Shown here: positions 9,460 through 17,624 of the stretch, one piece after another
Numbering within the stretch: position 1 is the stretch's first letter
Layout of the letters: every line of letters starts with the position of its first letter
Assembly (NCBI RefSeq): GCF_005508865.1
Contig: NZ_SCOM01000004.1
Span: 248,001-312,000, forward strand
Length of the DNA: 64,000 bases
Origin: Pseudomonas sp. F(2018)
GTDB lineage: Bacteria; Pseudomonadota; Gammaproteobacteria; Pseudomonadales; Pseudomonadaceae
Direction: 5' to 3'
Position numbers and translations under genes: made by a program
The notes under the pieces: generated by a model
What the model saw: the letters and a program-made list of their open reading frames with translations, nothing else
Databases searched by the model: none
Told to the model about the DNA's origin: nothing

Positions 9460-10804
9460 CAGGCTGCCGCGCCTGCCGGCCTGGCTCTGGCTGGTGCTGG
9501 CGAACACCGCGCTGTGGCCGCTGTGGCTGTGGAGCGCGCGGCGCTTGAGCGATGGCTCGGATGACCCCTACGGCATCGTCGCGCTGGGCGCGCTGTTGCT
9601 GGTGCTGTGGCGCGAGCGCACGGGCTTTGTCGAGGCGCCGCGCCTGGGCTGGCTGCTGGCGGCGGTCGCGCTGGCCGTCTCGGCGGTGCTCGGTCAGGGG
9701 TTCTGGCCGCCGCTGCCCCGCGCCGCTCTGGGCGTGCTGGCGGTGCTCTGCGTGGCCATGGCCCTGCGCGGCGCCGGGCAGCCGCGCCTGGCCTGGTTCG
9801 GCCTGGGGCTGCTGGCGCTGCCGCTGCTGTCGTCGCTGCAGTTCTACCTGGGTTATCCGCTGCGTGTGCTCACCGCCGAGGCCAGTGTCTGGCTGCTGCG
9901 CGGCGGCGGGCTGGAGGCTGCGCGCCAGGGCAGCGCGCTGGAGGTGGGCGGGCAGCTGGTGATGGTCGACGCCCCGTGCTCCGGCATCCAGATGGCCTGG
10001 GTCGCCTATTTCACCGCCTTCGCCTCCGCCGCCTGGTTGCGCCTGCCGGACCGCCTGCTGCTGCGCAGGATCCCACTGCTCGGTGCGCTGGTGCTGGTCG
10101 GCAATATCCTGCGCAACAGCCTGCTGGTGCTGCAGGAGACCGGCCGCCTGGGTTGGCCGGGCTGGATGCACGAGGGCATCGGCCTGCTGGTGTTCGTCGC
10201 GGTCTGCGCCCTGGTGCTGCGCTTCGTCGGCGCCGGCGTGTGGCAGCCGGCGCCGCTGCCGGTGCGGGCTCTGGCAGTCGCGACAGCGGGCATCTGGCAG
10301 CTGTCGTTGGCGCTGGTATTCGTCGGTCTGGGTGGCTGGCCGCTGGTGCAGGGCCAGGCGGAGCCGGCGCAGCCGTTGGTTCGCTCGCACGAATGGCCGC
10401 AGCACTTCGCCGGCCGCGAGTTGCGCCCGCTGGCGCTGTCGCCGGTGGAACTGCAGTTCGCCGCGCAGTTTCCCGGCGCCATCGGCCGCTTCAGCGACGG
10501 CGAACGCGTCATCAGCCTGCGTCACGTCACCCGGCCGACGCGCAAGCTGCATCCGGCGGCGGACTGTTTTCGCGGGCTCGGCTATCGCATCGCTGCGCAG
10601 GCGCTGGAGCGGCGCGTTGCCGCTTCCGGCGTGCAGCGCTGTTTCGTCGCCGAGGGCCCGGGCGGCCCGCTGCGCGTGTGCGAGTACATCGAGGACGCCG
10701 CCGGCGCCAGCTTCAGCGACCACTCTGCCTGGTACTGGAGCGCGCTGGCCGGCGAGTCGCGCGGCCCCTGGCTGGCGGTGACCACGGCGCAGCCTCTGCC
10801 CTGA
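9449..10804 (+). CDS. Exosortase with C-terminal EpsI-like domain
   Basis: A 451-residue polytopic membrane transpeptidase that cleaves and sorts PEP-CTERM proteins. About eight hydrophobic helices fill residues 10-260. The three catalytic positions are present: C177 in DAPCSGIQM, R222 in NILRNSLLV and H241 in WMHEGIGLLVF. After a further helix at about 272-298, residues 340-451 carry an EpsI/DUF3485-like periplasmic part (HPAADCFRGLGYRI), a fusion known in some exosortases. The start overlaps the end of the PEP-CTERM gene, implying translational coupling. No other PEP-CTERM protein or exopolysaccharide locus is in the window, so it looks like a single-target exosortase; I think the named family is exosortase Q, without certainty. 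Confidence 0.9.
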   Translation: MRTDRLPRLPAWLWLVLANTALWPLWLWSARRLSDGSDDPYGIVALGALLLVLWRERTGFVEAPRLGWLLAAVALAVSAVLGQGFWPPLPRAALGVLAVLCVAMALRGAGQPRLAWFGLGLLALPLLSSLQFYLGYPLRVLTAEASVWLLRGGGLEAARQGSALEVGGQLVMVDAPCSGIQMAWVAYFTAFASAAWLRLPDRLLLRRIPLLGALVLVGNILRNSLLVLQETGRLGWPGWMHEGIGLLVFVAVCALVLRFVGAGVWQPAPLPVRALAVATAGIWQLSLALVFVGLGGWPLVQGQAEPAQPLVRSHEWPQHFAGRELRPLALSPVELQFAAQFPGAIGRFSDGERVISLRHVTRPTRKLHPAADCFRGLGYRIAAQALERRVAASGVQRCFVAEGPGGPLRVCEYIEDAAGASFSDHSAWYWSALAGESRGPWLAVTTAQPLP

Positions 10805-10836
10805 TAGACTCCGGCCAGGCCAGCGGGAGGGCGGAT

Positions 10837-11769
10837 ATGGCAAGGCGAACGACACTGGGCACGGTGGTGCTGGCATTGATCGGTCAGGCCGCGCAGGCCG
10901 GCGATCTGTTGCTCGATCAGCGCGCGCTGCTGCTGGACGACAGCCGCCTGCCGCGCGAGGCGGCGCTGGATCGCCTGCAGCAGGTACGTTTCGCCTTCCG
11001 CGAGAAGCAGGCGCAGGAGCGCGAGTGGCCGCTCTGGTCGCGGGCCTACGGCGTCGACGGTACGTGGGATGGCGGGCTGGAGCGCGATGGCGAGGGGCTG
11101 CTGCTCGGTCTGGATCGGCCGCTGGGCGGGCAGTGGATCGGCGGCGTGCTGGCCGGGGTGTCGCGAACCCGCCTGCAGGACGATACCGGCCACGCCGACA
11201 GCGACAGCACGCACCTGGGCCTGTATGCCGCCACGCGCATCTACAACCAGCTGGGCTTCAAGCTCGGCGCGCTGCAGGGCTGGCACGAGCTGGAGCGGGG
11301 CGAGCGGGCGCGCAGCTGGCAGCTGTTCGGCGAGAGTAGCCTGGCCCTGGATTTTCGTGATTTCACCCTGGAGCCCTTCGCCGGCCTGGCCTATGTGCAG
11401 CTGGATGCGCCCAGCCAGCGCGAGCGCGGGCTGTACCTGCCGGGGGCGGACGAGGAGAGCGGCTATCTCACTCTCGGCTGGCGCCTGGCCGCGCCCTGGT
11501 ACGTGCAGCAGCGCAAGTGGGTCGGCCGCGCCAGCCTGGCGCTGCGCCAGGACCTGGGCAGCGACCGGCTGGCCAGTCGCGCCTGGAGCGAGGAGGGCGA
11601 TGCGCTGCACCTGCAGGGCCGTGAGTTCGAACGCAGCACCCTGCGCCTGGACCTGAGCCTGGATCACGAGCTGAGCGAGCGCTGCTACCTCGGCCTGACC
11701 TACGCCGGCCACTACGCCGAGGATGCCCGCGACAGCGCCCTGGCGGCGCGGCTCAGCGTGAAATTCTGA
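10837..11769 (+). CDS. Autotransporter-type outer membrane beta-barrel protein
   Basis: 310 residues with a signal peptide (residues 1-20, ending AQA-GD), a short helical linker (LPREAALDRLQQVRFAFREKQ) and then amphipathic strands with alternating aromatic residues up to a terminal Phe (AARLSVKF), the usual barrel-assembly signal. GGGAGG stands 6 bases before the ATG. There is no passenger domain, so this is a free barrel. It lies 32 bases after the exosortase and is probably co-transcribed, suggesting that it displays, anchors or exports the sorted vWA protein. That role is inference from position only. Confidence 0.8.
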   Translation: MARRTTLGTVVLALIGQAAQAGDLLLDQRALLLDDSRLPREAALDRLQQVRFAFREKQAQEREWPLWSRAYGVDGTWDGGLERDGEGLLLGLDRPLGGQWIGGVLAGVSRTRLQDDTGHADSDSTHLGLYAATRIYNQLGFKLGALQGWHELERGERARSWQLFGESSLALDFRDFTLEPFAGLAYVQLDAPSQRERGLYLPGADEESGYLTLGWRLAAPWYVQQRKWVGRASLALRQDLGSDRLASRAWSEEGDALHLQGREFERSTLRLDLSLDHELSERCYLGLTYAGHYAEDARDSALAARLSVKF

Positions 11770-11803
11770 GGGGCGCCCACACACGACCTGCTGCGCGTCG
11801 GCC

Positions 11804-11882
11804 AAACGGGAGCGAAAGCTCGCTCAGAATGCTCATTTACCGCCTGTAAACTGCGCTTCTTCGCTCGCTTTCGCCCCCGTTT
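11804..11882. repeat. Dispersed inverted repeat, copy 1 (GCTCATTTAC...TGTAAACT core)
   Basis: Within the 316-base gap before prfB, outer arms AAACGGG (11804-11810) and CCCGTTT (11876-11882) and inner GCGAAAG/CTTTCGC arms enclose a core GCTCATTTAC-NNNN-TGTAAACTGCGC at 11831-11855. A second copy with the same core but different arms lies at 30079-30135. The long stem may act as a terminator for the exosortase unit. The rest of the gap holds only a possible -10 (TATACT at 11959-11964) inside a GCGAGT/ACTCGC palindrome, perhaps the prfB promoter. Confidence 0.65.
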
Positions 11883-12085
11883 GTCTCTAGCTCGCTAGAT
11901 CGTGAGCGGGCGCGGCCCGCCGGTCAGTGCGCGGGCTGCCAGGGCGCGGCGAGTCGGGTATACTCGCCGGCTTTTCAGAAACTTTGCGGTCGCGGCCCCT
12001 GCCGTGCCCGGTCGAGCCAGGCGCAACGCCGCTCCGACCGGCCGGATCGGTCGTTCTGCGCCTTTGCCCGAGAGTGCTGCCCACC

Positions 12086-13181
12086 ATGGAAATCAATCCG
12101 ATCCTCAACAGCATCAAGGACCTGTCCGAGCGGACCCTGTCGATTCGGGGGTATCTTTGACTACGATCAGAAGCATGATCGCCTGGTCGAAGTAAACCGC
12201 GAGCTGGAAGACGCCAGCGTCTGGAACAAGCCCGAATACGCCCAGAGCCTGGGCCGTGAGCGCGCCATGCTGGCGCAGATCGTCGGCACCATCGACGAGC
12301 TCACCGGCGGTCTGGCCGATTCCAAGGATCTGCTGGAAATGGCCGCCGAGGAAAACGACGAAGGCGCGGTGAACGACGTCGCCGCCGAAGTCGAGCGCCT
12401 GCGCGAGATCCTCGAGAAGCTGGAATTCCGCCGCATGTTCAGCGGCGAGATGGACGCCAACAACTGCTACCTGGACATCCAGGCCGGCTCCGGCGGTACC
12501 GAGGCCCAGGACTGGGCCAATATCCTGCTGCGTATGTACCTGCGCTGGGCCGACAAGCGCGGCTTCGATGCCACCATCATCGAATTGTCCGAGGGCGAAG
12601 TCGCCGGCATCAAGGGCGCCACCGTGCATATCAAGGGCGAATACGCCTTCGGCTGGCTGCGCACCGAGATCGGCGTGCACCGCCTGGTGCGCAAGAGCCC
12701 GTTCGACTCCGGCGCCCGTCGCCACACCTCGTTCTCGGCGGTGTTCGCCTCGCCCGAGATCGACGACAAGGTCGAGATCGAGATCAACCCGTCCGACCTG
12801 CGCATCGACACCTACCGCTCCTCCGGTGCCGGCGGTCAGCACGTCAACACCACCGACTCGGCGGTGCGTATCACCCACGTGCCGACCAACACCGTGGTGG
12901 CCTGCCAGAACGAACGCTCCCAGCACGCCAACAAGGACACCGCCATGAAGATGCTGCGGGCCAAGTTGTACGAGCTGGAGATGATGAAGCGCAACGCCGC
13001 CTCCCAGGCCCTGGAAGACTCCAAGTCGGATATCGGCTGGGGCCACCAGATCCGCTCCTACGTGCTCGACGACTCGCGCATCAAGGATCTGCGGACCGGC
13101 GTCGAGCGTAGCGACTGCCAGAAGGTCCTCGATGGCGACCTCGACCAGTACCTCGAGGCCAGCCTCAAGCAAGGCCTGTAA
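12086..13181 (+). CDS. prfB: Peptide chain release factor 2 (programmed +1 frameshift)
   Basis: RF2 recognises UGA and UAA stop codons. The gene is read as 12086-12157 joined to 12159-13181: after 24 codons an in-frame TGA (12158-12160) is bypassed by slipping one base at CTT-TGA-C, giving 364 residues, matching the family. The peptidyl-hydrolysis GGQ is in SSGAGGQHVNTTDSA at about residue 249, and the tripeptide anticodon SPF is in RKSPFDSGARRHTSF. lysS follows 63 bases later, the usual prfB-lysS operon. The frameshift makes RF2 regulate its own level. Confidence 0.97.
12147..12161 (+). promoter_or_regulatory. prfB programmed frameshift site
   Basis: GGGGGTAT directly upstream of CTTTGAC acts as an internal Shine-Dalgarno that pushes the ribosome forward at the slow UGA codon. 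The remembered E. coli element is AGGGGGT; here the first base is C, so the pairing is slightly shorter. Confidence 0.93.
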
Positions 13182-13244
13182 TACCTTTCGATTCCGCCCT
13201 CGCGCTGAGGGCGGCAACGACACCGTGACGGAAATGACGACGAC

Positions 13245-14747
13245 ATGAGCGACCAACAACTCGACCAGCACGACCTGCAACAGGAAGAAAACAAGCTGAT
13301 TGCCCAGCGCAAAGAGAAGCTTGCCGCCATCCGTGAGCAGGGCAACGCCTTCCCCAACGACTTCCGCCGCGACAACTACTGCGCCGACCTGCAGAAACAG
13401 TACGCGGAAAAGACCAAGGAAGAGCTGGAAGCCGCTGCCATTCCGGTCAAGGTCGCCGGGCGCATCATGCTCAACCGTGGCTCGTTCATGGTGATCCAAG
13501 ACATGACCGGGCGCATCCAGGTCTACGTCAACCGCAAGACCCTGTCGGAAGAGACCCTGGCCGCGGTGAAGACCTGGGACATGGGCGACATCATCTCCGC
13601 CGTCGGTACCCTGGCCCGTTCCGGCAAGGGCGACCTGTATGTCGAGATGACCGACGTGCGCCTGCTGACCAAGTCGCTGCGCCCGCTGCCGGACAAGCAC
13701 CACGGCCTGTCCGACACCGAGCAGCGCTACCGCCAGCGCTACGTCGACCTGATCGTCAACGAGGACGTGCGCCAGACCTTCCGCGTGCGTTCCCAGGTGA
13801 TCGCCCATATCCGCAGCTTCCTGATGAAACGCGACTTCCTCGAAGTCGAAACGCCGATGCTGCAGACCATCCCCGGCGGCGCCGCGGCCAAGCCGTTCGA
13901 GACCCACCACAACGCCTTGGACATGCAGATGTTCCTGCGTATCGCCCCGGAGCTGTACCTCAAGCGCCTGGTGGTCGGTGGCTTCGAGAAGGTCTTCGAG
14001 ATCAACCGCAACTTCCGTAACGAAGGCGTTTCGACCCGGCACAATCCCGAGTTCACCATGCTCGAGTTCTACCAGGCCTACGCCGACTACGAAGACAACA
14101 TGGACCTGACCGAGGAGCTGTTCCGCGAGCTGGCCCTGGCGGTGCTCGGTACCACCGACGTGCCTTACGGCGACAAGGTGTTCCACTTCGGCGAGCCGTT
14201 CGTGCGCCTGTCGGTGTTCGACTCGATCCTCAAGTACAACCCGGAAATCACCGCCGCCGATCTCAACGACATCGACCGCGCCCGCGAGATTGCCAAGAAG
14301 GCCGGCGCCAAGGTGCTCGGCTTCGAAGGCCTGGGCAAGCTGCAGGTGATGATTTTCGAGGAGCTGGTCGAGCACAAGCTGGAGCAGCCGCACTTCATCA
14401 CCCGCTACCCGTTCGAAGTCTCGCCGCTGGCCCGTCGCAGCGACGACGACCAGAGCGTCACCGACCGCTTCGAGCTGTTTATCGGTGGCCGCGAGATCGC
14501 CAACGCCTATTCCGAGCTGAACGACGCGGAAGACCAGGCCGAGCGCTTCATGCAGCAGGTGGCCGACAAGGACGCCGGTGACGACGAGGCCATGCACTAC
14601 GACGCCGACTTCGTCCGCGCCCTGGAATACGGCATGCCGCCCACCGCTGGCGAGGGTATCGGGATTGACCGGCTGGTAATGCTACTGACCAATTCGCCAT
14701 CCATCCGCGATGTGATCCTGTTCCCGCATATGCGGCCGCAGGCTTGA
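13245..14747 (+). CDS. lysS: Lysyl-tRNA synthetase, class II
   Basis: A 500-residue synthetase charging tRNA-Lys. It has an N-terminal OB-fold anticodon-binding domain (VAGRIMLNRGSFMVIQDMTG) and a class II core with motif 1 (FLMKRDFLEVETPML), motif 2 (RNFRNEGVSTRHNPEFT) and motif 3 (GEGIGIDRLVMLLT). Length matches the family. It follows prfB and is closed by a hairpin terminator at 14814-14849. The start is the ATG in GACGACATGAGC; the ribosome-binding site is weak, which may reflect coupling to prfB. Confidence 0.97.
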   Translation: MSDQQLDQHDLQQEENKLIAQRKEKLAAIREQGNAFPNDFRRDNYCADLQKQYAEKTKEELEAAAIPVKVAGRIMLNRGSFMVIQDMTGRIQVYVNRKTLSEETLAAVKTWDMGDIISAVGTLARSGKGDLYVEMTDVRLLTKSLRPLPDKHHGLSDTEQRYRQRYVDLIVNEDVRQTFRVRSQVIAHIRSFLMKRDFLEVETPMLQTIPGGAAAKPFETHHNALDMQMFLRIAPELYLKRLVVGGFEKVFEINRNFRNEGVSTRHNPEFTMLEFYQAYADYEDNMDLTEELFRELALAVLGTTDVPYGDKVFHFGEPFVRLSVFDSILKYNPEITAADLNDIDRAREIAKKAGAKVLGFEGLGKLQVMIFEELVEHKLEQPHFITRYPFEVSPLARRSDDDQSVTDRFELFIGGREIANAYSELNDAEDQAERFMQQVADKDAGDDEAMHYDADFVRALEYGMPPTAGEGIGIDRLVMLLTNSPSIRDVILFPHMRPQA

Positions 14748-14813
14748 TCGGAGGCCCTGGAAAGGGCACCGTCGAGGTGAGGGTGGCACTTGGCCATCCA
14801 GCTGTTTGAAACT

Positions 14814-14849
14814 CAGGGGTCTACCGTCGCGGCAGGCCCCTGTTTTTTA
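14814..14849 (+). terminator. Rho-independent terminator after lysS
   Basis: CAGGGG (14814-14819) pairs with CCCCTG (14837-14842), followed by seven T residues. It ends the prfB-lysS operon. Confidence 0.8.
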
Positions 14850-14878
14850 TCTTCAGTCAGTGCGAGGAACGATCAGCA

Positions 14879-15592
14879 GTGAACCTCAGCTCCGCCTCGG
14901 AATGCCCGGTCAGACTGGCCGGCGACCTAGCCGAATCCGTGCAGTATCGCGGCCGCAAGGCCAGTCGTCAGGGTAGTGAACAACGCCGCCTGAGTATTCT
15001 CGATGCGGCATTGCGCATCATCGTTCGCGAGGGGCTGCGCGGCGTGCGCCATCGCGCGGTGGCCGCCGAGGCCGGGGTGCCGCTGTCGGCCACCACCTAC
15101 TACTTCAACGACATCCAGGACCTGATCGCCGACAGCTTCGCGCTGTTCGTCAAACGCAGCTCGGCCAGCCTGGCCACGCTGTGGGCCGGGGTGGACGAGG
15201 ACTTCCGCCGCATCGCCGCAGCCATCGAGCACGATCCGGGGGCCCGTCGCGAGATGGTCACCCACTTCATCGACCTGGCCGAGGCCCATGTCCAGGCCAA
15301 GATGCGCGAGCACGACGACGAGCTGCTGGTGGAGCTGGCCTTCCGCCAGGAGGCGCTGACCAACGCGGAGTTGCGCCCGCTGTTCCTCGCCCACCAGAGC
15401 CTGCGTTTTCGCTTCGCCGAGCGTGCGGTGCGGGCCATGGGCTCCACGGCGCCTTTCGAGGATGCGCAGGTGTTGACTACGCTGGTTTTGCGGATGGAAT
15501 ATCATGCCATTGTCGACGGGGTGGAAGACTTCGATCTAGAGGCCCAGCGCGCCGTTCTCCAGCGCTTCCTGGACCTGCTGATCGGGCCTTGA
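14879..15592 (+). CDS. TetR family transcriptional regulator
   Basis: 237 residues starting at a GTG with GAGGA about 9 bases upstream. The TetR helix-turn-helix occupies about residues 38-85 (RLSILDAALRIIVREGLRG, then VAAEAGVPLSATTYYF), after an unusually long N-terminal tail of about 35 residues. The C-terminal ligand domain gives no clue to the effector. It occupies the place of PA3699 beside lysS in P. aeruginosa (from memory). It is flanked by terminators on both sides and is therefore monocistronic. Confidence 0.87.
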   Translation: MNLSSASECPVRLAGDLAESVQYRGRKASRQGSEQRRLSILDAALRIIVREGLRGVRHRAVAAEAGVPLSATTYYFNDIQDLIADSFALFVKRSSASLATLWAGVDEDFRRIAAAIEHDPGARREMVTHFIDLAEAHVQAKMREHDDELLVELAFRQEALTNAELRPLFLAHQSLRFRFAERAVRAMGSTAPFEDAQVLTTLVLRMEYHAIVDGVEDFDLEAQRAVLQRFLDLLIGP

Positions 15593-15597
15593 GTCCC

Positions 15598-15620
15598 AGC
15601 CCCGCCCCGGCGGGGCTTTT
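15598..15620 (+). terminator. Rho-independent terminator after the TetR gene
   Basis: AGCCCCGCC (15598-15606), a CC loop, GGCGGGGCT (15609-15617) and a short T run. Confidence 0.8.
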
Positions 15621-15659
15621 CGTTTGCGGCAACCGATCGAACCTCACAAGGAGTGCATG

Positions 15660-16211
15660 ATGAAAGCCTGGCGCGTGGCCCTAGCCACCCTGAGTTGCCT
15701 GCTGTTGAGCGGTTGCCTGGTGACCTTCAAGGACCCGATTCCGGCCAACGAGGCAGCGCCCATCCCGCTGCTCGGCGACTGGGAGCGCAAGGACGAATGG
15801 GGCGATCAGCAGTACCTGAGCATCGCCCGCTCCGGCTCCAACGTGTACCGCGCCAAGGCCTGGGGCGAGGGCACCGAGGACGAGGTGGCCGAGGAGTACG
15901 GCTTCACCGTGTCCCACCATGGCCGCCGCTGGTACATCTCGGCCGGCCTGCCCAAGCGCCTGGGCGCCAACTTCGCCATCGCCGGCTTCGAGCTGACGCC
16001 CAGCAACGAACTGGTGATCTACAACCTCGACGTCGAACGCATCCTCCAGGAGATGGAGGGCGGCGCCCTGCAGGGCCAGCCGGTGGAGACGCCCGAGGGC
16101 GACGCGGTGCTGGTCACCACGCCGCTGGACCAGGTGTTCAGCTACCTTGATGACCAGGCCAACGCCGACGTCTTCGTCGAAGTGGCGCGCTACCAGCGCA
16201 GTGCCGAATAA
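15660..16211 (+). CDS. Predicted outer-membrane lipoprotein
   Basis: 183 residues. The signal peptide ends in a lipobox LLSGC (Cys at about residue 19). The next residues are LVTFKDP, without an Asp at +2, so outer-membrane sorting by Lol is likely. AAGGAG at 15648-15653 suits the ATG at 15660 (6 bases) better than the one at 15657 (3 bases). The mature part (LLGDWERKDEWGDQQYLSIAR) has no family I can name. It is followed 9 bases later by the DUF1704 gene, probably as an operon. Confidence 0.8.
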   Translation: MKAWRVALATLSCLLLSGCLVTFKDPIPANEAAPIPLLGDWERKDEWGDQQYLSIARSGSNVYRAKAWGEGTEDEVAEEYGFTVSHHGRRWYISAGLPKRLGANFAIAGFELTPSNELVIYNLDVERILQEMEGGALQGQPVETPEGDAVLVTTPLDQVFSYLDDQANADVFVEVARYQRSAE

Positions 16212-16220
16212 GGGGCTGGC

Positions 16221-17510
16221 ATGAGCCGACGCAAGTCGCAGGACGACTACCACAGCATCATCCGCGCCCTGTCGGGGCGCATCGTCGAGGCACAGACGCC
16301 GATCCGCGTGCTCGATGCGATCAAGTGGGACGACAGCATCCGCCAGGGCTTCCTCAAGGCCAAGGGCCGCGAGATGCCGGCGGTGGACCGGGCCTACTAC
16401 GACAGCCGCCCGCTGGCCTTCGACTCCACGGCGAAGAAGCTGGAATTCCAGAACATCGAGCGCGACATCACTCGCCAGCTCGGCCAGTTCAACCCGGTCG
16501 GGCAGATCATGCGGCGCATGTGCAAGGAATACCGCATGGTGATCCGCATGCTCGAGGCGCGCGGTACCGCCGACTTCGGCCTGATCTCCCAGGAGCTGTA
16601 CGGCGCCGCCTCGGACGCCTTCCATGCCGGCGACCCGACCCTGGCCGACCTCGGCGTGATGCTCTCCGGCTACCTGAACAACATCGCCGCCCGCGGCGAT
16701 CTGGTCGACGAGGCCAAGACGCTCACCGCCAAGGATGCCGTGAGCATCCTCCAGGAGCGCCTGGCCAAGGTGTTCGGCGACGACACCATCCGCGTGTTCG
16801 AGTCCGACGGCATCGTCGCCGACGCGGCCGCCGGCGCCGATTACATCAAGGTGCGCGCCGATGCCCTGTTCAACGAGCGCGACGTGCGCGCTCTGGAAGT
16901 GCACGAGGGCATGGTCCACGTCGGTACCACGCTCAACGGCCTCAACCAGCCGGTGTGCACCTTCCTGGCCAAGGGGCCGCCCTCGTCGACGGTGACCCAG
17001 GAGGGCCTGGCCATCCTCATGGAGGTGATCGCCTTCGCCTCCTACCCGTACCGCCTGCGCAAGCTGACCAACCGCACCCGTGCCATCCACATGGCGGAGG
17101 AGGGCGCCGACTTCCTGCAGGTCTACGAGTTCTATCGCGAGCAGGGCTTCACCCTGGAGGAAAGCTACGGCAATGCCAGCCGCGCCTTCCGCGGCTCGAC
17201 CCCGGATGGCCTGCCGTTCACCAAGGATCTGTCCTACCTCAAGGGCTTCATCCTGATCTACAACTACATCCAGCTCGCCGTGCGCAAAGGCAAACTGGAA
17301 CAGATTCCGCTGCTGTTCTGCGGCAAGACCACCCTGGAAGACATGCGCACCCTGCGCCAGCTGGTGGATGAGGGCCTGGTGGCACCGCCCAAGTACCTGC
17401 CGCCGCAGTTCCGCGACCTCAATGCCCTGGCGGCCTGGATGTGTTTCTCCAACTTCCTGAACCATCTGAGCCTGGATCGCATCGAAGCGGACTACGCCAA
17501 TATTCTCTAG
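16221..17510 (+). CDS. DUF1704 / MATCAP-fold putative zinc metallopeptidase (QEGLA motif protein)
   Basis: 429 residues of the family known in bacteria as flavohemoglobin expression-modulating QEGLA motif proteins. The name-giving motif is TQEGLA (Glu at residue 261). About 30 residues earlier is HEGMVH (H228, E229, H233), an HExxxH zinc site. The domain is shared with the eukaryotic tubulin tyrosine carboxypeptidase MATCAP, so a peptidase role is a fair inference; no bacterial substrate is known to me. It follows the lipoprotein gene directly. No signal peptide or membrane helix is present, so it should be cytoplasmic. Confidence 0.85.
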   Translation: MSRRKSQDDYHSIIRALSGRIVEAQTPIRVLDAIKWDDSIRQGFLKAKGREMPAVDRAYYDSRPLAFDSTAKKLEFQNIERDITRQLGQFNPVGQIMRRMCKEYRMVIRMLEARGTADFGLISQELYGAASDAFHAGDPTLADLGVMLSGYLNNIAARGDLVDEAKTLTAKDAVSILQERLAKVFGDDTIRVFESDGIVADAAAGADYIKVRADALFNERDVRALEVHEGMVHVGTTLNGLNQPVCTFLAKGPPSSTVTQEGLAILMEVIAFASYPYRLRKLTNRTRAIHMAEEGADFLQVYEFYREQGFTLEESYGNASRAFRGSTPDGLPFTKDLSYLKGFILIYNYIQLAVRKGKLEQIPLLFCGKTTLEDMRTLRQLVDEGLVAPPKYLPPQFRDLNALAAWMCFSNFLNHLSLDRIEADYANIL

Positions 17511-17520
17511 ATCCGTGGCT

Positions 17521-17605
17521 CCCTCTCCCAGGAAGGGGAGAGGGGCATAGCCCCGTAGCCCGGATGCAATCCGGGAGCGCTTATCCCGGATTGCATCCGG
17601 GCTAC
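17521..17605. repeat. Composite palindromic (REP-like) element, second copy type
   Basis: CCCTCTCCC (17521-17529) with GGGAGAGGG (17536-17544), then a perfect inverted repeat with 21-base arms at 17555-17575 and 17585-17605 starting GTAGCCCGGATGCAATCC. It has the same two-part design as 861-944. It fills the gap between DUF1704 and the AIM24 gene. Confidence 0.7.
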
Positions 17606-17624
17606 CGATCAAGGAACCCTCGTC

